From contig JABAQT010000083.1 in assembly GCA_019187195.1 (NCBI GenBank), positions 23,691 to 57,930 of the forward strand: a stretch of 34,240 bases of DNA, read 5' to 3'. The notes below the pieces were generated by a model that was not told the DNA's origin, did no database searches, and saw only the letters and a program-made list of their open reading frames with translations. This document shows, piece after piece, positions 22,505 to 29,651 of the stretch. Position 1 is the stretch's first letter. Every line of letters starts with the position of its first letter. The stretch is from Bryobacteraceae bacterium (lineage in GTDB: Bacteria > Acidobacteriota > Terriglobia > Bryobacterales > Bryobacteraceae). Made by a program: the position numbers and the translations under genes.

Positions 22505-22931
22505 GGTGCGCGCCCTCCCTGGTGGTACCGGCCACTTTGCCGGCGGTGTCGACGGTGGCATCGCTGGTCTTGCCGGCGGCATTGACGGCTCCGCTTTTCA
22601 CTTTGACGGCCGCACCTTTGGCCGCGCCGCTGGTTTTGCCGGCGGCGCTGACGGTTCCTTCTTTTGTTTTGGCGGCAGCGTCCCTGGTCGCGTCACTGGT
22701 CTCGCCAGCGGCGTTCACCGTGCCGTCCTTGACTTTGGTGGCGGCGTGTTTGGCTCCTCCCGCGAGTTTACCGGCGACTCCGGTCACGCCTTCTTTCACG
22801 CCGGATCCGATGTCGGCGGCACCTTTCTTAATCTTGGTTCCGGAGTCAGTTGACTGGTTGCTGCGCGCGCCGAGGGAGGCGGCGAGAAATAAGGAGAGAG
22901 CGAGAAGGGAAAGTGGTTTCATTTGAATCAT
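22431..22931 (-). CDS. Exported LEA-like repeat protein
   Basis: The 166-residue protein has a signal peptide (about 1-22, LSLLALSLFLAASLGA) and a mature part made only of small, charged and alanine-rich amphipathic helix repeats (GVKEGVTGVAGKLAGG, KVKDGTVNAAGETSDAT). Three exact-register 22-residue repeats fill residues 68-133. Composition and periodicity resemble group 3 LEA proteins, which protect membranes and proteins during drying. There is no lipobox. AAGGGG six bases upstream supports the ATG at 22931 over the one at 22922. It follows the short exported gene by 50 bp, so a link to the kinase/regulator pair upstream is plausible. The family call rests on repeat pattern only. Confidence 0.72.
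   Translation of the reverse strand: MIQMKPLSLLALSLFLAASLGARSNQSTDSGTKIKKGAADIGSGVKEGVTGVAGKLAGGAKHAATKVKDGTVNAAGETSDATRDAAAKTKEGTVSAAGKTSGAAKGAAVKVKSGAVNAAGKTSDATVDTAGKVAGTTREGAHRVVKSSKTVGKGVKEGARELTRKN
22533..22730 (-). repeat. Three tandem 66-bp (22-residue) repeats in the LEA-like gene
   Basis: The repeats begin KDGTVNAAGETSDAT, KEGTVSAAGKTSGAA and KSGAVNAAGKTSDAT. Each has 22 residues, twice the 11-residue LEA/amphipathic unit. Confidence 0.85.
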
Positions 22932-22981
22932 GTTCTGCCCCTTATCATAGTTTTCCACAAGAGAGGGGAGTCCTGAAGCGG

Positions 22982-23383
22982 CTACCTGCCGCGGCCGAGG
23001 GCTTCGACGCTGAGTTGAAGATGTTCCCGCGACAAGCGCCGGCATTCGGCGGCGGCGCGGCGAGCTTCCAAGGCTTTCCGGCGCTCTGTCCGCAACGCGC
23101 CCGTGGCCATACCCGGCCATTTCCGGACCATCGCTCCCGCCGACCTGGTGAGAGTTCTCACGTTGGCTTCATGAGTGGCGGCGGCGGCGTCCAATGCCTC
23201 CGCCCGAAGCCGGAACCGGCGGGAGACGGCCGCGTGCTGCTCCGGCGTGCGCGCGTTGAGGGCCAGCGCTTCGAGCTTCGGCGTTTCGAGTTGATCCCCC
23301 GCGACCGCCATGGAGGACCCCAACAGCAGCAGAGCCAGAACGGAGCCGGGAAGGAAGAAAGAGATAAGCTTTCGCGGGTTCAT
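22982..23383 (-). CDS. Short exported helical protein coupled to the response regulator
   Basis: The 133-residue product has a clear signal peptide (LISFFLPGSVLALLLLGSSMAVAG), then a helical, Ala/Arg/Glu-rich region (AEALDAAAATHEANVRTLTR, RRKALEARRAAAECRRLSREHLQ) likely to form a coiled coil, with one cysteine. I do not recognise the family. Its ATG overlaps the stop of the regulator gene in ATGA (23380-23383), and no good ribosome-binding site precedes it, so its translation is probably tied to the regulator. A periplasmic partner of the adjacent sensor kinase is one possibility. Confidence 0.7.
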   Translation of the reverse strand: MNPRKLISFFLPGSVLALLLLGSSMAVAGDQLETPKLEALALNARTPEQHAAVSRRFRLRAEALDAAAATHEANVRTLTRSAGAMVRKWPGMATGALRTERRKALEARRAAAECRRLSREHLQLSVEALGRGR

Positions 23384-24021
23384 ACGGAAACCAGCCCATG
23401 GCGGATCGCATACTGCACCAGTTCGGCGGAGGAATGCATTCCGAGATCGTCCATCATCTTGTACTTATGAAACTCGACGGTGCGGGGAGAGATATTGAGG
23501 ATCGCGCCGATCTCCTTGGCGGAGCGGCCTTCGGCGAGCAACTGCAGCACCTCGATCTGGCGGTGGGTGAGTTGGAGAGTCTCCCGGGTCTGAGGTTTTT
23601 GGCGGGCAAGCAAATCGAAGGCGGCGGGTGTCCGCAGAGCGGGGGAAAGATAAGTTCTTCCGGCCATCGCTTCATGGATTGCCGCCACGAGTTCATCCGA
23701 AGCCGCGTGTTTGAGCACATAGCCTGACGCCCCCGCGTCGAGGGCGCGGGAGGCATAGCTCAAGTCAGGATGCATGGTAAGGAACACGATCTTACTCCTA
23801 CATCCATCATCTCGCAGGAGCCGCGCGGCGTCGATGCCGTTGAGGAGCGGCATGGACACGTCGGCCACGACCACGTCGGGTTGGAGACGGCGGCAGGCGT
23901 CGATCATCTCGCGGCCGTTCGAGACTGCTCCCACGAGCTCGAATTCGGCCGACAGCAGGCCGCGGAGGCCTTCGAGCACGATCTTATGATCATCAGCGAG
24001 GAGAATTCGCGGTTTGTTCAT
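23380..24021 (-). CDS. NarL/FixJ-type response regulator
   Basis: The 213-residue protein has a receiver domain (about 1-120) with the acidic pair Asp10-Asp11, phospho-acceptor Asp54 in VVVADVSMP, the Thr of FLTMH and the Lys of YVLKHAA. A LuxR-type helix-turn-helix follows (about 145-210: LTHRQIEVLQLLAEGRSAKEIGAILNISPRTVEFHKYKMM). It is phosphorylated by a HisKA_3 kinase, here surely the gene upstream, with which it overlaps by 29 bp. It then binds DNA as a dimer. The overlap on both sides (kinase and exported protein) indicates one message. Target genes are unknown; the immediately downstream exported proteins are candidates. Confidence 0.93.
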   Translation of the reverse strand: MNKPRILLADDHKIVLEGLRGLLSAEFELVGAVSNGREMIDACRRLQPDVVVADVSMPLLNGIDAARLLRDDGCRSKIVFLTMHPDLSYASRALDAGASGYVLKHAASDELVAAIHEAMAGRTYLSPALRTPAAFDLLARQKPQTRETLQLTHRQIEVLQLLAEGRSAKEIGAILNISPRTVEFHKYKMMDDLGMHSSAELVQYAIRHGLVSV

Positions 24022-26059
24022 CTGTTGAACCTAGGGGAAGGGTCACTTCGATAAGAGTTCCGCCGGCGGGTCTCGATCGCACTTCGAAGGAGCCCCCGAG
24101 CAAACGCGCCCGTTCTTCCATGCTCGCAAGCCCAATCCCGGGACGCCAGCCGGGGCCGCCGCGATCAAAGCCGGCTCCATTGTCGTGAATGCGAAGCGTT
24201 ATTCCGGAGCGAGCGGTGGCGAGTTCGAGGCTCACTTCGGTTGCGCCGGAATGCCGTTGCACATTGCGCAGCGCCTCCTGGGCGATGCGATAGAGGGCCA
24301 GTCTTGCATTCCTGGACAAGGTGGGAGGAATCGCGCGGATGTCCGTATCGACCACGGGTCCGCCGCGCTCGACAAAGGCGCGGCACTCGGCCTCGATGGC
24401 GGCGGCGAGGCCGAGATCCTCGAGCAGGGCGGGATGCAAGCGCCGCGACAGGCTATGCGTTTCGGTGGCCAGCATTCCGATGTGCCGCTTCAAGGCTTCG
24501 AGCCCGGCGCGGTTCTCGCCGGATGAGAAACGTTCGAGGCGGCCCGCCTCGATGGCGAGGGCGGCCAGGCGCTGTGTCAGGTCATCGTGGAGTTCGCGAG
24601 CGATCCGGCTGCGTTCCTCCTCCTGGGCGGAGATAAGCCGTCCGGCCAGGACTTCGAGTTCCTTTTTTGAAACCGTCGTTTCCTGGAGATCCCTGCTCAT
24701 GCGGTTGAAGGCGTCCGTCAGTTGTCCGACTTCATCCGCCGATCCTTCGGGCAGGCGGACTCCGCGTTCTCCGGCTCCGAGACGGCGGACGCAGGCCGCG
24801 AGATCGAGGACCGGCCTGGTGACGGCAGCCGCCATCAGGCCCGCCGCGGTGAAGAAGGCAACGGAGACGAGAATGGCGGCGGTCATGGTGCGGCGGCGGA
24901 GACTGGCAACGGGTTCGAGAGCTTCGGCGCTTTCGATCTCGGCGACGACAGTCCAGCGCAACTCGTTGAGATGCAGAGAAGACTCCGAACGCAACAGAGG
25001 AACGCCGCGCAGCGCCGGGACCATGGGGAGCGTGAGGACGGAGGTGCCGTTCGTCCGGACCCGTTCGATGATGGCGGGGGAGATCCGGGCCTCCGCGAGG
25101 CGCGAATAGAAGGCGGCCGGATTCTCGATCTGCTGGCGCAGATCGCTCCGCAGCAGCCCATCGGGACCGACGACATAGGCCTGGCCGGTCTCCCCGAGTC
25201 CTTCGGCGCGCCAATCGCGGCCGCCGGTCATCACTTTATTGACTTCATGGATACCGACTTCGATGGCGAGCACCCCGATGGCGGTTCCCGCGCGGCGTAT
25301 GGGCGCGGCGGCAAACGCCGCCGGCAGGGGCCCGGAAGGGGCGTAAGGGGCGTAATCCTCGAGGACGGTTTGCGAGGAGTTATGCTCCAAAGCGCGGCGG
25401 TAGGCCCTGGCGAGCCCGGTGGTCCGCATGGGATCGATGGCGAGGCTGGTTCCGAGATCGATTTCCTTGCGGACGGTGTAGACGACGCGTCCTTCCGGGG
25501 CGAGGACGAGCAAAATATCGTGGAACCCGAACGCGCTCCGGTAACGCTGCAGAGTGGGGTGGAAGCGGCTGTGGACGGTTCCATAGCGCCCGGCTTTGAC
25601 TTCGAGCAACAGGCCGCGCTCGCCGGCCGGATTGGGATTGGCGGCGAGGAAAATCGATTGAAGCATCAGGGCGCGCGGGTTGTCAGGATACCAGCCGAGA
25701 GCGAGAGGTTGAGGGAACTCGCGTTCGTAGAGCGCACGCAGGGCGGTCGCGTCCGGACTGGCGGGTTTGAGACCGGGGAGTTCCCTCCATGCCTCGCGGA
25801 AACCCTCGATGGCGCTGACGGTGGATTCGTCCGCCGAGAGCGCCGCCACATCCTCCTCGAGATCCTGAAAGTAGTGTTCGAGCTGGCTCGCGCGAGTCTG
25901 ACGAATGCCGGCCAGGCGGTCGAGTGTAGCCTGCTCGAGCGCGGCGGAGGCCTTGGAGGAGGCCTGCCAGTTGGTGACCACAACGGCTACGATGCCGAGC
26001 GAGACGAAAGCCGTCTGCAGTTTTGCGCGAAAGGAGCGAAATCGGAAGGGGAGTTCCAA
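23993..26059 (-). CDS. Membrane sensor histidine kinase with a large extracytoplasmic domain (HAMP-HisKA_3)
   Basis: In the 688-residue protein a first membrane segment (about 15-30) is followed by a long extracytoplasmic sensor region (about 31-385). Its pattern (RQTRASQLEHYFQDLEEDVAALSADESTV at the start, ETGQAYVVGPDGLLRSD in the second half) is that of double-Cache sensors. A second membrane segment (AAILVSVAFFTAAGLMAAAV, about 390-410) leads to HAMP. The HisKA_3 dimerisation helix has His491 in RIARELHDDLTQ, and the HATPase (NVQRHSGA, DNGAGFD, GIGLASMEERA) ends the protein. Start: the only in-frame candidate is a TTG at 26059, 12 bp after the purN stop, without a strong ribosome site. The ligand is probably small and outside the cytoplasm; identity unknown. 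Confidence 0.9.
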   Translation of the reverse strand: MELPFRFRSFRAKLQTAFVSLGIVAVVVTNWQASSKASAALEQATLDRLAGIRQTRASQLEHYFQDLEEDVAALSADESTVSAIEGFREAWRELPGLKPASPDATALRALYEREFPQPLALGWYPDNPRALMLQSIFLAANPNPAGERGLLLEVKAGRYGTVHSRFHPTLQRYRSAFGFHDILLVLAPEGRVVYTVRKEIDLGTSLAIDPMRTTGLARAYRRALEHNSSQTVLEDYAPYAPSGPLPAAFAAAPIRRAGTAIGVLAIEVGIHEVNKVMTGGRDWRAEGLGETGQAYVVGPDGLLRSDLRQQIENPAAFYSRLAEARISPAIIERVRTNGTSVLTLPMVPALRGVPLLRSESSLHLNELRWTVVAEIESAEALEPVASLRRRTMTAAILVSVAFFTAAGLMAAAVTRPVLDLAACVRRLGAGERGVRLPEGSADEVGQLTDAFNRMSRDLQETTVSKKELEVLAGRLISAQEEERSRIARELHDDLTQRLAALAIEAGRLERFSSGENRAGLEALKRHIGMLATETHSLSRRLHPALLEDLGLAAAIEAECRAFVERGGPVVDTDIRAIPPTLSRNARLALYRIAQEALRNVQRHSGATEVSLELATARSGITLRIHDNGAGFDRGGPGWRPGIGLASMEERARLLGGSFEVRSRPAGGTLIEVTLPLGSTDEQTANSPR

Positions 26060-26071
26060 ATGCCCGCCATT

Positions 26072-26680
26072 TTAGCGCGGATATTTGAGCACGCGGCGGC
26101 CCTCGATACGGTAGCGGCCCTCGAGGACGGTGGCGATGGCCTCGCTGTAGATGCGGTGTTCCTCGACGAGAATGCGCGCGGACAAGGTTTCGAGGGTGTC
26201 GCCGTCCTCGACGGGCACGACGGCCTGCTCGATGATGGGGCCCGAGTCGAGGTCCTCGTCGACAAAATGGACGGTGCAGCCGGTGAACCTGACGCCGTGA
26301 ACGAGGGCCTGGTGCTGCGCGTCGAGGCCGGGAAAGGACGGGAGGAGGGAGGGGTGAATATTGAGGATGCGGAGCGGGTAGGCGCGGATGAAGGCGGCAC
26401 TGAGCAGGCGCATGTATCCGGCGAGGCAGACCAGGCCGATGTCATGGGCGCGCAGTTGATCGAGGAGCAGGCGGTCATAGGATTCGCGGTCGAGGCCGCG
26501 CGAGGGAATCGAGAGGGCGGGGAGGCCGCGCTGGCGCGCAATGGCCAGGCCGGGGGCTTCGGGGCGATTCGAGATGACGCAGGCGATGGAGGCGTTCAAA
26601 CGTCCGGCCAGGATGCGATCGGAAATCGCCTGAAAGTTCGAGCCGCGCCCGGAGAGGAGAATGCCGAGGCGGTTATTCAT
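26072..26680 (-). CDS. purN: Phosphoribosylglycinamide formyltransferase
   Basis: The 202-residue enzyme transfers a formyl group from 10-formyltetrahydrofolate to GAR in purine synthesis. It has the phosphate-binding SGRGSNFQAI (about 10-19), LAGYMR, the catalytic NIHPSLLPSFPG block (Asn and His), and VHFVDEDLDSGPII with the catalytic Asp. Length and order are normal. Its ATG overlaps the purM stop in ATGA (26677-26680), so the two are coupled. The histidine kinase starts 12 bp after its stop, an unusual companion for purMN. Confidence 0.96.
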   Translation of the reverse strand: MNNRLGILLSGRGSNFQAISDRILAGRLNASIACVISNRPEAPGLAIARQRGLPALSIPSRGLDRESYDRLLLDQLRAHDIGLVCLAGYMRLLSAAFIRAYPLRILNIHPSLLPSFPGLDAQHQALVHGVRFTGCTVHFVDEDLDSGPIIEQAVVPVEDGDTLETLSARILVEEHRIYSEAIATVLEGRYRIEGRRVLKYPR

Positions 26681-27732
26681 CGGTAGATCACCCGCCGGCG
26701 GGGGCCGGCGATGACGCGGCCGATGGGGAAATGGGGTTCCTTGAGGCGGCGCAGGATTCTTTCCGCTTCCGCGGAATGACGCGGGCTGATGACAAGGATC
26801 ATCCCGATGCCGGTGTTAAAGGTGCGGCGGTAATCGTCATCGGGGATGTTGCCGAGGGATTTGAGCAGAGGGAAAACCGGGGGTTCGGGCCAGGAGCCCG
26901 GGTAGACCTCGGCGGCGAGGCCTCGAGGAAGGACGCGAGGGAGGTTGTCCGTAATGCCGCCGCCGGTGATGTGGGCGGCGGCGCGCAGCAATCCCTTGCG
27001 ATGGAGGGCGAGGACCGGCTTGCGGTAGGAGCGGTGGATCTTGAGCAGCTCGGCGGCGACGGTGCAGCCGAGCTCGGCGACGCGCGAGTCCACGGTGTAG
27101 CCGGCGACTTCGAACAGGAGTTTGCGGGCGAGGGAGTAGCCGTTGGTGTGCAGTCCGGTGGAGGGAAGCCCCAACAACAGGTCGCCGGGCCTGGTGCCGG
27201 CTCCGGTGAGGAGGGCCTTGCGCTCGACGGCTCCGACGATGCATCCGGCCAGGTCGTACTCGCCTTCGGAATAGAGGCCCGGCATCTCGGCGGTTTCGCC
27301 GCCGATGAGGGCGCACTGGTTTTCCTCGCACGCCGCGGCCATGCCGCTGATGACTTCGCGGGCGACCTCGGCTTGCAGCCTGCCCACGCCGAAGTAGTCG
27401 AGAAAGAACAGGGGAGTGGCTCCCTGGACGGCGATGTCATTGACGCAGTGGTTCACCAGGCACTGGCCGACAGTGCCATGCCTGCCGGAGAGGAAGGCGA
27501 CCTTGAGTTTCGTGCCGACGCCATCGATGGAGCTGACAAGGACGGGATTTTTCCATCCCTTGAGGTGAAAGCCGCCGCCAAAGCTGCCGATGGAGGTGAG
27601 CACGGACTTGTTGAACGTACGCCGGGCGAGGGTGCGGATGTAGCCAACGGCGCGGTCCGCTTCCTCGATACTGACTCCGGCATCCTGGTAGCGCACGACG
27701 TTCTTGGATGTGGCAGGCTTCCTGGTCTTCAT
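26677..27732 (-). CDS. purM: Phosphoribosylformylglycinamidine cyclo-ligase (AIR synthetase)
   Basis: The 351-residue ATP-dependent cyclase closes FGAM to AIR in purine synthesis. The order of motifs is normal: YQDAGVSIEEAD at the N-terminus, SSIDGVGTKLKVA, CVNDIAVQGATPLFFLDYFG, IGGETAEMPGLY, GLPSTGLHTNGYSLARKL, HITGGGITDNLPRVLP and a C-terminal FNTGIGM. The start has no clear Shine-Dalgarno. A TATCAT hexamer 18 bases upstream could be a secondary promoter in the 42-bp gap after dut. purN follows with a 4-bp overlap. Confidence 0.96.
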   Translation of the reverse strand: MKTRKPATSKNVVRYQDAGVSIEEADRAVGYIRTLARRTFNKSVLTSIGSFGGGFHLKGWKNPVLVSSIDGVGTKLKVAFLSGRHGTVGQCLVNHCVNDIAVQGATPLFFLDYFGVGRLQAEVAREVISGMAAACEENQCALIGGETAEMPGLYSEGEYDLAGCIVGAVERKALLTGAGTRPGDLLLGLPSTGLHTNGYSLARKLLFEVAGYTVDSRVAELGCTVAAELLKIHRSYRKPVLALHRKGLLRAAAHITGGGITDNLPRVLPRGLAAEVYPGSWPEPPVFPLLKSLGNIPDDDYRRTFNTGIGMILVISPRHSAEAERILRRLKEPHFPIGRVIAGPRRRVIYR

Positions 27733-27774
27733 TTGTAAGGTGGAATTTCCATGATAGCGGAGGGTGGGGGCAGG

Positions 27775-28206
27775 CTAACGGCCGGAGGAGCCGAAACCGC
27801 CGGTTCCGCGGAGCGAGGCTCCCGGTTCGCCCTCTTCCCATTCGACGCGCTCGTAGCGGGCGATCACCATTTGGGCGATGCGATCGCCGGCGCGGACGTG
27901 GTAGGGCTCGGAACCGAGGTTGAGCAGGATGACCTGGAGTTCGCCGCGATAGCCGGGGTCGATGGTGGCGGGAGCATTGGGCATGGTGATGAGATGTTTG
28001 AGGGCGAGGCCGCTGCGGGGGCGGATTTGCGCCTCGAAGCCTGGAGGGATCTCGAGGGCGAGCGCGGTGGGGACGAGCCGGGTTTCTCCGGGAGGGAGCA
28101 GCACATCGGCGGCGGCTTTCAGATCGAGGCCCGCGTCTTCGTCCGGGCCGTGCGCGTAGGCGGGGAGAGAAGCTTCGGGGCGCAGTTTCTTGATGCGGAT
28201 ACGCAA
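27775..28206 (-). CDS. dut: dUTP diphosphatase
   Basis: The 143-residue dUTPase hydrolyses dUTP to dUMP, keeping uracil out of DNA and supplying thymidylate synthase. All five family motifs are present: DAGLDL, PRSGLALKH, TIDPGYRGELQV (with catalytic Asp), RIAQMVI and the Gly-rich tail GTGGFGSSGR. The only in-frame start is a TTG at 28206. TACAAT (complement of 28213-28218) ends six bases before it, so the message would be leaderless. It diverges from the ThyX-like gene, whose product uses dUMP, across only 17 bp. Confidence 0.95.
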   Translation of the reverse strand: MRIRIKKLRPEASLPAYAHGPDEDAGLDLKAAADVLLPPGETRLVPTALALEIPPGFEAQIRPRSGLALKHLITMPNAPATIDPGYRGELQVILLNLGSEPYHVRAGDRIAQMVIARYERVEWEEGEPGASLRGTGGFGSSGR

Positions 28207-28223
28207 TCTGCTATTGTAGCGGC
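28207..28223. promoter_or_regulatory. Shared symmetric promoter core between dut and thyX
   Basis: The 17-bp spacer holds CTATTGTAG (28211-28219), centred on 28215. This is also the exact midpoint of the two TTG start codons (28206 on minus, 28224 on plus). Read rightward it gives TATTGT, read leftward TACAAT; each ends six bases before its TTG. Rightward, TTGATG at 28190-28195 is a fair -35 with a 16-bp spacer. Leftward no good -35 is seen. Two leaderless messages from one overlapping -10 are inferred. Confidence 0.5.
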
Positions 28224-29651
28224 TTGTCCAGAAAAAAACGCGTTGTCATGTTGGCTCCGATGCCGCCGGAGAAATCGGCTTACGCGCTTGCGCGCTACAG
28301 CCGTTCAGCCGATTCGATCGTGCAGTCGGTCGAGTGGGTGCGAACGCACGATTCGCGGAAATTTCTCGAGAGCTTCTATTTTCAGTACGGGCACGCCTCG
28401 ATCGCCGATTTGGGGCATTTGGCGGTGTGTTTCGAGGGCGTGTCGGAGCTGGCGGCCACGGAGATCGAGGACGAGCAGTTGTGGGACGGACAGGCGAAAT
28501 CGACGCGCTACCAGGATTTCTCGAAGGTTGGGTTCATTACGCCGGCCGAGTTCGACCAGGCGCAAGCGGAGGGCTACGAGGAAGCGGGAAAGCGATTGAT
28601 CGAGGCCTACCAGAAGGTGCATGCGCTGGTATTCGAGCATCTCACCGGGCGGCTGCCGCGCCCGGCGGAGATGAAGCAGGAGGCTTACGAGCGCAATCTG
28701 GCGGCGCGGGCGTTCGACGTGGCGCGCTACCTTCTCTTTTTTGGAGTGCCGACGAACGCCGGGCAGGTGGTGAGCATCCGGACGCTCGAGAAACAGATCC
28801 GGCGCCTGAAGGCTTCCGAGTACGAGGAGGTGCGCTCGCTGGGCGATGAGGTGGCGGAGGCGTGCGCGCAGCCGGCGGAGTGCCAGTGGGAGGCGGGCGC
28901 AGCCGAAGCGATGGCTCCGACGCTGGCGCGGCACGTGGAAGCGGAGGAGCACCGCGCGCGGGCGCGGGCCGGCCTGGAGCGCTACGCGAAGGAGAACCTG
29001 CCGCCCCCGTCCGGGAGCGGAGGGCCGCGCGTCGACCTGGTGGCTCCGCGCGACAACATCACCGAGATCGCGGCGACGCTGCTCTATCCGGTGAGCGGGA
29101 GCCCGTACCGCGAGATACAGGAAGTGGTGGGCGGATGGCCGGTTTCGCGGAGGATGGAGGTGATCGGAGTGGCGCTCGGCTCGAGAACGCGGCGCGATGA
29201 ACTGTTGCGCGAGTTTCGCACGGCTCCGTATGTGTTCGACATTGTAATGGACATTGGAGCGTACCGCGACCTGCACCGCCACCGGCGCTGCCAGCAGTTC
29301 CGGCAGGCCTATTCGGGGAGGCTCGGCTATGACACGCCGGCGGCCGTGAACGAGGCGGGGGCGGGGGCGGTTTATGAGGAGGCCATGCGGGCGGCTTTCG
29401 AGGCGATGGGTGGGCTGCCGGCGCCGGGGGCGCACTACCTGTTGCCGTTCGGAGCGCTCTCGAGATTCCTGTTCAAGATGGACTTCGCGGAGGTGGAGTA
29501 CATCTCGCGGTTGAGAAGCGGCGTGAAAGGGCACTTCAGCTATCGGCAGGTGGCGTGGGAGATGAAGCAGCGGATGGACGAGGCGGAGCCGGAGCTGGGG
29601 CGACTGATCGAGGCGACGCCCCCGTGGATTGAGGAGCCGCTCAAGCGCTGA
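28224..29651 (+). CDS. thyX: FAD-dependent thymidylate synthase-like protein with two ThyX-like halves
   Basis: ThyX uses FAD, NADPH and methylene-tetrahydrofolate to turn dUMP into dTMP. At 475 residues this protein is about twice the usual length. The first half has YALARYSRS, ESFYFQYGHASIADLGHLAVCFEGVS and the degenerate GQAKSTRYQDFSK (about 90-102). The second repeats the plan with RDLHRHRRCQQFRQAYSGRLGYD (about 347-369), LPFGALSRFLFKMDFAEVEYISRLR and GHFSYRQVAWEM. The canonical RHRxxSxNxxSxR signature is imperfect in both halves, so the active site may be shared or the activity changed. The TTG at 28224 is chosen over the ATG at 28248 because it preserves the first strand KRVVMLAP. It overlaps the converging sigma-54 activator gene by 11 bp. 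Confidence 0.83.
   Translation: MSRKKRVVMLAPMPPEKSAYALARYSRSADSIVQSVEWVRTHDSRKFLESFYFQYGHASIADLGHLAVCFEGVSELAATEIEDEQLWDGQAKSTRYQDFSKVGFITPAEFDQAQAEGYEEAGKRLIEAYQKVHALVFEHLTGRLPRPAEMKQEAYERNLAARAFDVARYLLFFGVPTNAGQVVSIRTLEKQIRRLKASEYEEVRSLGDEVAEACAQPAECQWEAGAAEAMAPTLARHVEAEEHRARARAGLERYAKENLPPPSGSGGPRVDLVAPRDNITEIAATLLYPVSGSPYREIQEVVGGWPVSRRMEVIGVALGSRTRRDELLREFRTAPYVFDIVMDIGAYRDLHRHRRCQQFRQAYSGRLGYDTPAAVNEAGAGAVYEEAMRAAFEAMGGLPAPGAHYLLPFGALSRFLFKMDFAEVEYISRLRSGVKGHFSYRQVAWEMKQRMDEAEPELGRLIEATPPWIEEPLKR

Noticed and set aside
24722..26686. 654-codon open frame on the plus strand opposite the histidine kinase and purN
   Set aside because: It is antisense to two well-supported genes, is Gly/Asp/Glu-rich in the way GC-rich antisense frames are, and has no domain pattern.
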